Below are positions 50,985-59,195 of a DNA stretch of 64,000 bases, in pieces. How positions within the stretch are numbered: the stretch's first letter is position 1; each line of letters opens with the position of its first letter. Location: the NCBI RefSeq assembly GCF_050107715.1, contig NZ_JBNILN010000003.1:62001-126000 (forward strand), in the 5' to 3' direction. The notes below the pieces were generated by a model that searched no databases, was not told the DNA's origin, and saw only the letters and a list, made by a program, of their open reading frames with translations. The translations under genes were made by a program, and so were the position numbers. The stretch comes from Metabacillus_B sp050107715 (GTDB lineage Bacteria > Bacillota > Bacilli > Bacillales > Bacillaceae).

Positions 50985-51635
50985 GTGAAAAGGCCGCCGG
51001 TTAAAGCAATGATGGCAAACCATATAAAAAACCATTCTTCCATTTATCTGTTTGTATGTGTGCTTTTTATGATGGGAGTTATTTTCGGAGCAATTATTGT
51101 GAACAGTATGACCTTTTCACAAAAGGAAGACCTTTTCTTCTATTTGAGCCGATTTTTTGGCCAGGTTACGGACGGAAAAGTAGCAGACGCAGGCGAAATG
51201 TTTCAGCAGAGCTTTATGCACAATATAAAATATCTCGGGTTGATTTGGATCCTCGGCATATCGATTATCGGGCTCCCAATCATTTTAATTATGCTGTTTC
51301 TTAAAGGCATGGTCGTAGGCTTTACTGTCGGGTTTCTCGTGAACCAAATGGGCTGGAATGGATTTGTTCTTTCATTCGTCTCCATCCTGCCGCAGAATGT
51401 GCTGATCATTCCTTGCTTTATTGTTCTCAGCGCAGCCTCCATCTCTTTTTCATTAAAGCTTGCCATGTATCTGCTGAACAAAAAAAGGAGCATGCAGGAT
51501 TCACCGCTGCAATCCTTCTCAAAATACGCCTTTATTTTTGCCGGCATTTTTGTTTTGATTGCCGGGGCTTCCATCCTTGAGGCCTTTGCTTCTCCTGAGC
51601 TGATGAAAGCCGTCGTCCAATTGGTTAATAAATGA
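50985..51635 (+). CDS. spoIIM: Stage II sporulation protein M
   Basis: A 216-residue membrane protein with five to six hydrophobic segments. It belongs to the DMP complex (SpoIID-SpoIIM-SpoIIP) that degrades septal peptidoglycan during engulfment; SpoIIM anchors the other two. The segment MGVIFGAIIVNSM...FFYLSRFFGQ and IMLFLKGMVVGFTVGFLV match the family closely. I take GTG at 50985 since GGGAGGG is eight bases ahead; an ATG two codons earlier is too close to it. Preceded by a sigma-E promoter. Confidence 0.95.
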   Translation: MKRPPVKAMMANHIKNHSSIYLFVCVLFMMGVIFGAIIVNSMTFSQKEDLFFYLSRFFGQVTDGKVADAGEMFQQSFMHNIKYLGLIWILGISIIGLPIILIMLFLKGMVVGFTVGFLVNQMGWNGFVLSFVSILPQNVLIIPCFIVLSAASISFSLKLAMYLLNKKRSMQDSPLQSFSKYAFIFAGIFVLIAGASILEAFASPELMKAVVQLVNK

Positions 51636-51672
51636 TATTAATTATTAAATTAAAATGATTATAAACGTTTAA

Positions 51673-51716
51673 TTGTAATTATTTTAGTTGGAACCCTTTC
51701 TTTCTTCTGCTATAAT
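51673..51716 (+). promoter_or_regulatory. Sigma-A promoter of fur with PerR-like box
   Basis: TTGGAA (51688-51693) and TATAAT (51711-51716) with a 17-base spacer. TTGTAATTATTTTAG at 51673-51687, directly upstream, matches the PerR box TTATAATNATTATAA at 11 of 14 fixed positions. A second Fur/PerR-like repeat TGATATTAATTATTA lies at 51633-51647 over the spoIIM stop. B. subtilis fur is controlled by PerR. Confidence 0.6.
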
Positions 51717-51748
51717 GGTTGAGGAAGCGGCGAGGGAGGAAATTGTTC

Positions 51749-52213
51749 ATGGAAAACCGCATTGACCGGATAAAAAAACAGCTCCATTCATCAAGCTATA
51801 AGTTAACGCCTCAGCGCGAAGCGACCGTTCGGGTACTTCTGGAAAATGAAGCAGACCATCTGAGTGCCGAAGATGTTTACCTCCTCGTTAAGGAAAAATC
51901 TCCGGAAATTGGCTTGGCAACGGTCTATCGAACGCTTGAATTACTTACTGAACTTAAAATTATTGATAAAATAAACTTTGGGGACGGCGTGTCCCGCTAT
52001 GACCTGCGCAAAGAGGGAGCGGCTCATTTTCATCATCACCTTGTATGCATAGAATGCGGGGCCGTGGCTGAAATTGAAGAAGATTTGCTTGAAGACGTTG
52101 AAGAGATCGTAGAGAGAGACTGGAAGTTTAAGATAAAAGACCACAGGCTGACGTTTCACGGCATCTGTACAAAATGCCAGAAGAAAAATGCTGAAGCGGA
52201 AAACGGCGAATAG
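51749..52213 (+). CDS. fur: Ferric uptake regulator
   Basis: A 154-residue Fur protein. N-terminal winged helix (LTPQREATVRVLLENEADHLSAEDVYLLVK, then GLATVYRTLELL), the metal-binding stretch HFHHHLVCIECG near residue 90-103 and a second CxxC at HGICTKCQ near residue 140, the latter pairing for structural zinc. Represses iron-uptake genes when iron is sufficient. AGGGAGGA precedes the ATG at 51749; a ten-codon upstream extension is ignored. The neighbours spoIIM, yqzK and xerD fix it as the fur orthologue, not perR or zur. Confidence 0.95.
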   Translation: MENRIDRIKKQLHSSSYKLTPQREATVRVLLENEADHLSAEDVYLLVKEKSPEIGLATVYRTLELLTELKIIDKINFGDGVSRYDLRKEGAAHFHHHLVCIECGAVAEIEEDLLEDVEEIVERDWKFKIKDHRLTFHGICTKCQKKNAEAENGE

Positions 52214-52225
52214 AATGAATGCATA

Positions 52226-52258
52226 AGGCTTTTCTGCTCCGCAGAGGGTCTTTTTTTC
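52226..52258 (+). terminator. Terminator after fur
   Basis: TTTTCTGC pairs with GCAGAGGG (including G-T pairs), followed by T7. Confidence 0.65.
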
Positions 52259-52334
52259 TTGTCCTTTTTTTCGTATAAAGGTTCATCCTTTGGGCATATA
52301 ATGAAGTATTCAAAACAGGACACCGGAGGATGCC

Positions 52335-52562
52335 ATGAAACGATATTTTCGAGCGGGATTCGATATGATGAAAGTATTCATTGTGTTTACTGGATTTACG
52401 ATTCTCTTCTACTATGCTATTATTTGGATTAACTTAGAGTACCAGGACTATCATCGGTATGACCAGCCGGAGGGATCGGCACTGAGGGTTACAAAGATGG
52501 CAGAAAATGAGCCGGATGAATGGCTGAACCGTCTTATCTTCTTTTATACGGATGGGGAGTAG
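52335..52562 (+). CDS. yqzK: YqzK family membrane protein
   Basis: A 75-residue protein with one membrane helix (about residues 11-32, MKVFIVFTGFTILFYYAIIW) and a soluble tail containing HRYDQPEG and ending LIFFYTDGE. It matches B. subtilis YqzK in length and features and has the same neighbours, fur and xerD. Function unknown. CGGAGGA is ahead of the ATG. Seven bases separate it from xerD, so they are co-transcribed. Confidence 0.9.
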   Translation: MKRYFRAGFDMMKVFIVFTGFTILFYYAIIWINLEYQDYHRYDQPEGSALRVTKMAENEPDEWLNRLIFFYTDGE

Positions 52563-52568
52563 AAGAAT

Positions 52569-53459
52569 GTGAATGATCAATTAAAGGACTTCATTCATTA
52601 CATGGTAGTAGAACGGGCACTTTCTCAAAACACAGTGGTTTCCTATGAAAGAGATTTGAAAAATTACCTTCTTTTCCTTAAGGGGCAGGATCTGGATAAC
52701 GTGAATAAAATTGCACGGATCCACATCATTCAATTCCTGAAGTCGTTGAAGGAAAGCGGAAAATCAAGCAAAACAATTGCCCGGCATGTCGCTTCGCTCA
52801 GGGCTTTTCACCAATTTCTCCTTCGGGAACGGGCAGCTGATCAAGATCCGTCCGTTCACATTGAATCACCTCAGATTGAACGGACTTTGCCCAAAGTGCT
52901 TTCCTTGCCTGAAGTGGAAAAATTAATGGACACTCCTTTAATGAATTCACCTTACGGATACCGGGACCGGGCGATGCTTGAACTGCTCTACGCGACGGGA
53001 ATCCGGGTCAGTGAAATGACTGAATTGAACTTAGCGGATGTCCATTTAGAAATGGGTTTTATCCGATGCTTTGGAAAAGGAAGCAAAGAACGGATTGTGC
53101 CGATCGGACGGACTGCTTCAAGTGCTATACGGGAATACCTGGAGAAGGGCCGCGTCAAACTCGCCGGCAGGAAAGAGACAAGCGATGCCCTGTTTTTAAA
53201 TCATCACGGCAAACGCATCACAAGGCAGGGTTTTTGGAAAAACCTGAAAAAGATTGCGCTTGAAGCAGGAATCCAGAAAGAACTAACGCCCCACACATTA
53301 AGGCATTCCTTTGCTACACATCTTCTTGAAAATGGAGCGGATTTACGTGCGGTTCAGGAAATGCTTGGCCACGCAGATATTTCAACTACTCAAATCTACA
53401 CACATGTAACGAAAACACGGCTAAAAGATGTCTACCAGCAATTTCATCCGCGGGCGTAG
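52569..53459 (+). CDS. xerD: Site-specific tyrosine recombinase XerD
   Basis: A 296-residue tyrosine recombinase (RipX in B. subtilis) that with XerC/CodV resolves chromosome dimers at dif. N-terminal SAM-like domain at about 1-85; catalytic domain with Arg in ATGIRVSEM near residue 148, Lys in GKGSKERIVP near residue 172, HTLRHSFATHLLENG near residue 245, GHADIST near residue 270 and the nucleophile Tyr in TQIYTHV near residue 279. GTG start. Chromosomal context and family length argue against a phage integrase. Confidence 0.95.
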   Translation: MNDQLKDFIHYMVVERALSQNTVVSYERDLKNYLLFLKGQDLDNVNKIARIHIIQFLKSLKESGKSSKTIARHVASLRAFHQFLLRERAADQDPSVHIESPQIERTLPKVLSLPEVEKLMDTPLMNSPYGYRDRAMLELLYATGIRVSEMTELNLADVHLEMGFIRCFGKGSKERIVPIGRTASSAIREYLEKGRVKLAGRKETSDALFLNHHGKRITRQGFWKNLKKIALEAGIQKELTPHTLRHSFATHLLENGADLRAVQEMLGHADISTTQIYTHVTKTRLKDVYQQFHPRA

Positions 53460-53815
53460 GAGTGCTTTTCCTGCAGCTCTGCTATAAGAACGCTAAGACT
53501 TGCAGAGCAAAAATTAATAGCGGAATGCTCATTAAGGATTTAAGTTTCTGAATATACCTATATTAAAGGATAGCCCTCCGGACATGTTGAAGATTCGCAT
53601 TTTCCTGGAGCTGCTGTCTTTTTTTGATTTCACATGGAGGCGGCAGAGTTCGGTTTTAAAAAGCGGTGCCATAGCTATAGCTCTTTATCAGGCTTGGAGC
53701 CGGATCATACCGCCAGTATGGGAATTCTTTGCACGAGATTAGCGGAGCTTCTATAACAAAAGCACTCATTGAAATCCGATTCGGAGGAATACTTGAATCA
53801 TCTGCGTCAATTAGA
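53460..53815. other. Intergenic stretch between xerD and deoB
   Basis: Holds a hairpin GCTCTGC/GCAGAGC (53476-53508) without a T-run, and a 52-codon frame at 53584-53742 starting MLKIRIFLELLSFFDFTWRR and ending WEFFARD, with a weak AAAGGAT ahead. The frame has a protein-like hydrophobic and basic pattern but matches nothing I know. No strong terminator for xerD was seen. Confidence 0.35.
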
Positions 53816-53845
53816 TTGTCAGTTTGTTTGTAACCGGTTTATAAT
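53816..53845 (+). promoter_or_regulatory. Promoter of the deoB-punA-pdp operon with a cre-like site
   Basis: TTGTCA (53816-53821) and TATAAT (53840-53845) with an 18-base spacer. TGTAACCGGTTTAT at 53829-53842 agrees with the catabolite-control consensus TGWAANCGNTNWCA at all but the last two positions and overlaps the -10. Confidence 0.65.
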
Positions 53846-53850
53846 GAGGT

Positions 53851-53866
53851 TGTCAGACTTCTGACA
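53851..53866 (+). promoter_or_regulatory. Palindrome over the deoB operon start, candidate operator
   Basis: TGTCAGA and TCTGACA are perfect inverted repeats separated by CT, located at about +1 to +15 of the predicted promoter. A repressor bound here would block the operon; the protein is not identifiable. Confidence 0.55.
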
Positions 53867-53908
53867 GGCTGGCTCCTTACAGCAAATCCCATCTTAGGAG
53901 GGTTTACA

Positions 53909-55105
53909 TTGGATTATACATATAAAAGAATGTTCATCATCGTCCTTGATTCAGTAGGCATCGGAGAAGCTCCGGATGCGAAGGAATTCAATGACGAAGG
54001 GGCAGACACCCTTGGACACATCGCCGAGAAGATGAATGGGCTCACCATGCCGAATATGGCTAAGCTCGGGCTTAGCAGCATTCGGGAAATCAAAGGCATT
54101 CCTGTTCAAGAACGGCCAATGGCTTATTATACGAAAATGCAGGAGGCTTCGAGCGGAAAAGATACGATGACAGGTCATTGGGAATTAATGGGACTAAACA
54201 TTCGTGAGCCGTTTCAAGTTTTCCCTGAAGGCTTTCCCCGGGAGCTGATGAATCTGCTCGAAAAAGAGACTGGAAGAAAAGTGATTGGGAACAAGCCGGC
54301 ATCGGGCACTGAAATACTGGAAGAGTTAGCGGAAGAGCACATCCGAACAGGAAGCCTGATCGTTTACACCTCAGCAGATTCTGTCCTGCAGATTGCAGCG
54401 CATGAGGAGATTGTGCCAATCGATGAGCTCTATGATATTTGCAAAAAGGCAAGGGAAATGACGATGACAGAGCCGTTTAAACTCGGCCGGGTGATTGCAA
54501 GACCGTTCATCGGGGAACCGGGCAGCTGGAAGAGAACCGCGAACCGCCATGATTATGCATTAAAGCCATTTGGCAGAACGGTCATGGACGAATTGAAGGA
54601 TGATGGTCTCGACGTCATAGCCATTGGGAAAATAGCTGATATCTTTGATGGGGAAGGCATTACTGATTCCATCAGGACCAAATCAAACATGGATGGAATG
54701 GATCAGTTTATCCAAGTAATGGACCGCCCATTTCAAGGCATCAGCTTCCTGAATTTGGTTGATTTTGATGCGCTTTTTGGCCATAGAAGGGATCCTGAAG
54801 GCTATGGGAAAGCGCTGGAGGAGTTTGATGCACGGCTTCCGGAGGTTTTTGAAAAGCTCACAGAAGAGGATCTGCTCCTGATTACGGCTGATCACGGGAA
54901 CGATCCAATTCACCATGGAACCGATCATACGAGAGAATTTGTTCCACTGCTTGCATACAGTCCTCGTTTCAAAGCTGGAAAAGAGCTTCCGGTACGGGAA
55001 ACATTTGCTGACGTAGGGGCAACAGTTGCGGAAAATTACCGGGTCAGCATGCCTGAATTTGGAACCAGCTTCTTAAATGAACTGGGAGAGGAGAACGGAA
55101 AATGA
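53909..55105 (+). CDS. deoB: Phosphopentomutase
   Basis: A 398-residue alkaline-phosphatase-superfamily enzyme (Drm in B. subtilis) that interconverts (deoxy)ribose 1- and 5-phosphate. Metal-binding regions: FIIVLDSVGIGEAPDA at the N-terminus, SGKDTMTGHWE near residue 83, with the phosphorylated Thr in this loop, and LITADHGNDP near residue 330. TTG start with AGGAGGG ahead. Its stop overlaps the punA start by four bases, coupling mutase and phosphorylases for nucleoside salvage. Confidence 0.95.
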   Translation: MDYTYKRMFIIVLDSVGIGEAPDAKEFNDEGADTLGHIAEKMNGLTMPNMAKLGLSSIREIKGIPVQERPMAYYTKMQEASSGKDTMTGHWELMGLNIREPFQVFPEGFPRELMNLLEKETGRKVIGNKPASGTEILEELAEEHIRTGSLIVYTSADSVLQIAAHEEIVPIDELYDICKKAREMTMTEPFKLGRVIARPFIGEPGSWKRTANRHDYALKPFGRTVMDELKDDGLDVIAIGKIADIFDGEGITDSIRTKSNMDGMDQFIQVMDRPFQGISFLNLVDFDALFGHRRDPEGYGKALEEFDARLPEVFEKLTEEDLLLITADHGNDPIHHGTDHTREFVPLLAYSPRFKAGKELPVRETFADVGATVAENYRVSMPEFGTSFLNELGEENGK

Positions 55106-55938
55106 ATAGGAACGATATTAACCAGGCTGCTGAGTATATTCAGTCAAAAATCGGCGAAGCTCCCGTAATCGGATTAATATTAGGATCAGGACTCGGGGTT
55201 CTGGCAGATGAAATTGAAGATGCGGTTAAGATGCCTTACGAAACCATTCCGGGCTTCCCTGTTTCTACCGTGGAAGGGCATGCCGGACAGCTCGTGTATG
55301 GAAAACTGAATGGAGCCACTGTCATCGCGATGCAGGGGCGTTTTCATTTTTATGAAGGATACAGTATGCAGAAAGTCGTCATGCCTGTCCGGGTTCTAAG
55401 GAAAATCGGAATCAAAACCCTGATTGTGACGAATGCAGCCGGAGGCATCAATGAAGAATTCGAGCCAGGCGACCTGATGCTGATCCGTGACCATATTAAC
55501 AACATGGGGACCAATCCTCTAATCGGTCCGAATGATAAAGAATTTGGAGTGCGTTTTCCGGATCTCTCCGAAGCATACAGCAAAAGGCTCCTGTCGATTG
55601 CGAAGGAAACAGCAGCGAGCTTGGGTTTAAGAGTGAGAGAAGGGGTTTATGTCGCCAATACCGGTCCTGTCTACGAGACACCTGCAGAGGTGAAAATGCT
55701 TCGTATTCTAGGCGGGGACGCAGTCGGCATGTCGACTGTTCCTGAAGTTATCGCAGCGAGACATGCTGGTCTGGAAGTGCTCGGGATCTCCTGCATTTCG
55801 AATATGGCAGCGGGGATTTTGAATCAGCCATTATCCCATGATGAAGTGATTGAAACGACAGAAAAGGTGAAATCCAGCTTCCTCGGCCTTGTAAAAGGTG
55901 CAGTGGAGCAAATCGGGAAAGCAGGTGCAGCAGAATGA
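55102..55938 (+). CDS. punA: Purine nucleoside phosphorylase
   Basis: A 278-residue trimeric-type purine nucleoside phosphorylase (PupG in B. subtilis) that splits guanosine and inosine into base and ribose 1-phosphate. Phosphate-binding motifs IGLILGSGLGVLAD near residue 22 and MQGRFHFYEGYS near residue 78, base-binding VTNAAGGIN near residue 112 and GMSTVPEV near residue 212 are intact. It overlaps both neighbouring genes by four bases. Ribose 1-phosphate passes to the mutase from the upstream gene. Confidence 0.95.
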   Translation: MNRNDINQAAEYIQSKIGEAPVIGLILGSGLGVLADEIEDAVKMPYETIPGFPVSTVEGHAGQLVYGKLNGATVIAMQGRFHFYEGYSMQKVVMPVRVLRKIGIKTLIVTNAAGGINEEFEPGDLMLIRDHINNMGTNPLIGPNDKEFGVRFPDLSEAYSKRLLSIAKETAASLGLRVREGVYVANTGPVYETPAEVKMLRILGGDAVGMSTVPEVIAARHAGLEVLGISCISNMAAGILNQPLSHDEVIETTEKVKSSFLGLVKGAVEQIGKAGAAE

Positions 55939-57239
55939 GAATGGTCGACATTATTCAAAAAAAGCGCGATGGCAAGCCGCTGACAAAGGAAGAAATTGAA
56001 TTTGCCGTAAATGGCTATAAAAATGACCGCATTCCTGACTATCAAATGAGCTCTTTCCTCATGTCTGTTTATTTTAAGGGGATGACGAAGGAAGAAGTGT
56101 CCTGGCTTACAGATGCGATGGTCCATTCTGGAGAAACCGTTGATTTATCCGGAATTAACGGCATAAAAGTGGATAAGCATTCTACAGGTGGAGTCGGAGA
56201 TAAAATCAGCCTGATTGTTGCTCCGCTTGTCGCTTCCGTAGGGGTGCCGGTAGCAAAAATGTCCGGAAGAGGACTTGGCCATACAGGCGGAACCATTGAC
56301 AAACTGGAGGCTGTCGAAGGCTTCAGTGTCGAACTTACCGGCAATCAGTTTATTGAAAATGTCAACAAACACGGCATTTCCATTATCGGCCAATCAGGAG
56401 ATTTAGTTCCGGCGGATAAAAAAATATATGCACTCAGGGATGTTACAGCAACTGTTGATTCCATTCCGCTTATCGCAAGCAGCATCATGAGCAAGAAAAT
56501 TGCGATGGGGGCAGATGCTATTGTTTTAGATGTTAAGACGGGATCCGGAGCGTTCATGAAAACGCTGGAAACCGCTAAGGATCTGGCGGGCACGATGGTC
56601 GACATCGGCAGCCATCTGAACAGAAATACAGTTGCTGTCATCACCGACATGAACCAGCCTCTTGGCTATGAAGTCGGGAACGCAAATGAAATAAGGGAAG
56701 TCATTGAAGTCCTGAATGGCAGCGGTTCTGATGACCTTATTGAAATTTCAATGGCCATCGCTGTTCAAATGTCGATGCTCGGAGGTATTTACCAAACAGA
56801 AGAAAAAGCCAGAAAAGGATTGCAGGAAGCCATCCAATCCGGCAAGGCGCTTGAGAAATTTAAAGAGTTTATCACCACTCAAAATGGAAGCGCACAGCAG
56901 ATTGAATCCCCTGATCTCCTGCCGCAGGCAAAAAACCATTTTGAAGCGAAGGCGAAGCAGTCTGGCTACATAAGTGATATCGAGGCCGAAGCAATCGGTG
57001 TAGCGGCTCTTCTTCTTGGTGCCGGAAGACAGACAAAGGAAGACCAAATCGATTACGCAGCAGGCGTTTCATTGAAAAAGAAAGCCGGCGACGAGGTGAA
57101 GGAAGGCGATGTCATCGCTGTTCTTCATACTAACAAAGACGATTGCGAACAGGCAATGGACACGCTTCATGCTGCATATTCATACTCAGGCGATAAACCT
57201 GAGAAACGTCCATATGTTTACGAAATTATTTCAAAATAA
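55935..57239 (+). CDS. pdp: Pyrimidine-nucleoside phosphorylase
   Basis: A 434-residue thymidine-phosphorylase-family enzyme that splits uridine, thymidine and deoxyuridine. KHSTGGVGDKISL near residue 82 binds phosphate, MSGRGLGHTGGTIDKLE near residue 108 is the family signature, and DVKTGSGAFM near residue 190 and a C-terminal alpha/beta domain follow. In B. subtilis pdp lies in another operon with the deoxyribonucleoside genes; here it is the third, translationally coupled gene of deoB-punA-pdp, so one operon handles both purine and pyrimidine nucleosides. Confidence 0.94.
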   Translation: MRMVDIIQKKRDGKPLTKEEIEFAVNGYKNDRIPDYQMSSFLMSVYFKGMTKEEVSWLTDAMVHSGETVDLSGINGIKVDKHSTGGVGDKISLIVAPLVASVGVPVAKMSGRGLGHTGGTIDKLEAVEGFSVELTGNQFIENVNKHGISIIGQSGDLVPADKKIYALRDVTATVDSIPLIASSIMSKKIAMGADAIVLDVKTGSGAFMKTLETAKDLAGTMVDIGSHLNRNTVAVITDMNQPLGYEVGNANEIREVIEVLNGSGSDDLIEISMAIAVQMSMLGGIYQTEEKARKGLQEAIQSGKALEKFKEFITTQNGSAQQIESPDLLPQAKNHFEAKAKQSGYISDIEAEAIGVAALLLGAGRQTKEDQIDYAAGVSLKKKAGDEVKEGDVIAVLHTNKDDCEQAMDTLHAAYSYSGDKPEKRPYVYEIISK

Positions 57240-57259
57240 AACAGGCCCGGGTTTAAGGA

Positions 57260-57308
57260 CCGCCACCAGAAGGAAAGCAAGAATCCTTCAGGTGGCGGCT
57301 CTTTTTTT
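57260..57308 (+). terminator. Terminator of deoB-punA-pdp
   Basis: CCGCCACC pairs with GGTGGCGG and an inner AAGGA with TCCTT, followed by CTCTTTTTTT. Confidence 0.88.
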
Positions 57309-57460
57309 ATGCCTTGAAATGATGACCAGCCGCGTGGAGGTGGTGTTGCGCAAGGCTTGGCAAGAATTCCAGGCATTGCTCGGATAGAGGGGATAGCCGG
57401 GCTGGAATGCCGGCAGCGCTGGATACGGATGCCGGGAAAAAATGTTTTGCCAGAGGCGGC

Positions 57461-57494
57461 AAACCGGTGCCTGGAAACAGCGAGGCACCGGTTT
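57461..57494 (+). other. Perfect hairpin ahead of dacF
   Basis: AAACCGGTGCCT and AGGCACCGGTTT form a 12-bp stem with a ten-base loop and no T-run. Upstream at 57390-57440 there are short repeats of GGAATGCCGGC/GGATGCCGGG type. It may be a terminator remnant or a structured leader element; role unknown. Confidence 0.5.
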
Positions 57495-57526
57495 AACGTG
57501 CAGATCCCTGGCTGGCGATTGTCATA

Positions 57527-57555
57527 TGTATATTTCCGCCCTAATTGGAGAAAAT
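57527..57555 (+). promoter_or_regulatory. Candidate sigma-F promoter of dacF
   Basis: GTATA (57527-57531) fits GYWTA and GGAGAAAAT (57547-57555) fits GGNNANANT, with a 15-base spacer. B. subtilis dacF is a forespore gene read by sigma-F. Confidence 0.65.
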
Positions 57556-57585
57556 GGAGTGTATCTTAATTGGGAGGGTTTGGAA

Positions 57586-58746
57586 ATGAAAAAAGGTTTT
57601 TCCATGCTATTCATGGTTTGCTTCCTTTGCTCGATTGCACAGGGGGCTTTTGCAAAAGAAAACAGTCCGGATCTCGCACCGCAAGCCAAATCGGCAGTAT
57701 TAATAGAACGGGATACAGGCAAAATCCTCTATGAAAAAAACAGTGATGAACAGCTTCCGCCTGCAAGCATGACGAAAATCATGACGATGATCCTCATTAT
57801 GGAAGCATTGGACGAAGGGAAATTGAAGCTCTCCGATAAAGTCCGTACGAGCGAATATGCTGCATCGATGGGCGGTTCTCAGATTTTCCTTGAACCGGGT
57901 GAGGAAATGACAGCGGATGAAATGCTGAGAGGAATTGCCATCGGATCAGGGAATGACGCATCTGTTGCAATGGCAGAGCACCTTGGCGGATCAGAGGAAG
58001 GCTTTGTTGATTTAATGAATAAAAAAGCCGGGGAACTGGGCCTTAAAAACACCCATTTTGAAAATACAACCGGACTTCCTGAGAAAGGTCATTACAGTAC
58101 GGCTCATGACATGGCGATTATGGGGAAAGAGCTGCTGAAATATGAAAGTATTACAAGCTATACGGGCAAATACGAGGATTATTTAAGGACGGACACGGAT
58201 AAAAAATTCTGGCTTGTGAATACGAACCGGCTGGTGAAATTTTATCCCGGAGTCGATGGGGTAAAAACCGGGTTTACAAATGAAGCGAAATACTGCCTGA
58301 CGGCTACGGCGAAAAAAGGAAACATGAGAGTCATTGCAGTCGTCATGGGAGCGGAAACACCTAAAGACCGGAACAGTCAAGTCACGAAGATGCTCGATTA
58401 CGCGTTCAGCCAGTATCAGACCCATCCTCTTTATGAAAGAAATGAAGTGATCGGGGTTGAAAAGGTAAGCAAGGGAAGTGATCAATCCGTCAATCTTGTA
58501 ACATCCGAGCCGATCTCTTTGCTTACTAAGAAGGGAGAGTCTACAAAGAACGTTACCAAGGAAGTCATTCCTAAAAAGAACCTGGCTGCTCCGCTTAAAA
58601 AAGGAGATGTACTGGGTATGCTTGTTCTAAAAAAGGATGGCGATATCGTCGCAAAAAGTCCGCTTACCGCTGAAAAGGATATCGAACCTGCAGGCTGGTG
58701 GTCTTTATTTAAACGGGTGATGTCGGACTTTACAAAGGCTGGCTGA
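57586..58746 (+). CDS. dacF: D-alanyl-D-alanine carboxypeptidase DacF
   Basis: A 386-residue penicillin-binding protein of the low-molecular-mass class. Signal peptide at about 1-23 (GAFA cleavage site), SxxK motif ASMTKIM near residue 60, SxN in GSGNDAS near residue 122 and KTG in GVKTGFTN near residue 230, then the C-terminal beta domain and a membrane-associating amphipathic end (WWSLFKRVMSDF). It trims pentapeptides in the forming spore wall. GGGAGGG precedes the ATG. No terminator separates it from spoIIAA, so part of spoIIA transcription may start here, as in B. subtilis. Confidence 0.94.
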   Translation: MKKGFSMLFMVCFLCSIAQGAFAKENSPDLAPQAKSAVLIERDTGKILYEKNSDEQLPPASMTKIMTMILIMEALDEGKLKLSDKVRTSEYAASMGGSQIFLEPGEEMTADEMLRGIAIGSGNDASVAMAEHLGGSEEGFVDLMNKKAGELGLKNTHFENTTGLPEKGHYSTAHDMAIMGKELLKYESITSYTGKYEDYLRTDTDKKFWLVNTNRLVKFYPGVDGVKTGFTNEAKYCLTATAKKGNMRVIAVVMGAETPKDRNSQVTKMLDYAFSQYQTHPLYERNEVIGVEKVSKGSDQSVNLVTSEPISLLTKKGESTKNVTKEVIPKKNLAAPLKKGDVLGMLVLKKDGDIVAKSPLTAEKDIEPAGWWSLFKRVMSDFTKAG

Positions 58747-58778
58747 ATGTGGCGAATCTCCACTAGTTTTGTCACGCG

Positions 58779-58808
58779 GCAGGAAAACGCATAAGGAAAA
58801 ACGAAAGA
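58779..58808 (+). promoter_or_regulatory. Candidate sigma-H promoter of spoIIA
   Basis: GCAGGAAAA fits RNAGGAWWW and AACGAAAGA fits RNNGAATWW with one mismatch, spaced by 12 bases. B. subtilis spoIIA is read by sigma-H at the start of sporulation. Confidence 0.6.
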
Positions 58809-58841
58809 CTCATACAAGCACAGATCGAGGAGGAATGACAG

Positions 58842-59195
58842 ATGAGTCTAGCGGTTGAACTTAGCGTTCGGGAGTCCGTGCTGTGCATCCGGCTTTCAGG
58901 TGAACTGGATCACCACAGTACAGACGAACTGCGGTCAAAAGTAAATGAAATATTGGAAGAGGGCCAGGTTAAACATATTATATTAAACCTCGGCAATCTG
59001 ATGTTTATGGACAGCTCAGGACTTGGGGTCATTTTGGGCCGCTACAAGCAAATCAAACAGCTGGGCGGAGAAATGGTTGTATGTTCGATATCACCTTCTA
59101 TTCAGCGGCTCTTTGATATGTCAGGTTTATTTAAAATCGTCCGCTTAGAAGAGAACGAAGAGGCAGCCTTGCAAACATTGGGGGTGGCTTCCTGA
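58842..59195 (+). CDS. spoIIAA: Anti-sigma-F factor antagonist SpoIIAA
   Basis: A 117-residue STAS-domain protein. The phosphorylation site is in FMDSSGLGVILGRY near residue 57. Unphosphorylated SpoIIAA attacks the SpoIIAB-sigma-F complex and frees sigma-F in the forespore; SpoIIAB phosphorylates it and SpoIIE dephosphorylates it. GAGGAGG precedes the ATG. Its stop overlaps the spoIIAB start by one base (TGATG), consistent with matched synthesis. Confidence 0.97.
   Translation: MSLAVELSVRESVLCIRLSGELDHHSTDELRSKVNEILEEGQVKHIILNLGNLMFMDSSGLGVILGRYKQIKQLGGEMVVCSISPSIQRLFDMSGLFKIVRLEENEEAALQTLGVAS

Noticed and set aside
52569..53459. Tyrosine recombinase as a sign of an integrated element
   Set aside because: Length, motifs and fur-yqzK context identify the housekeeping XerD.
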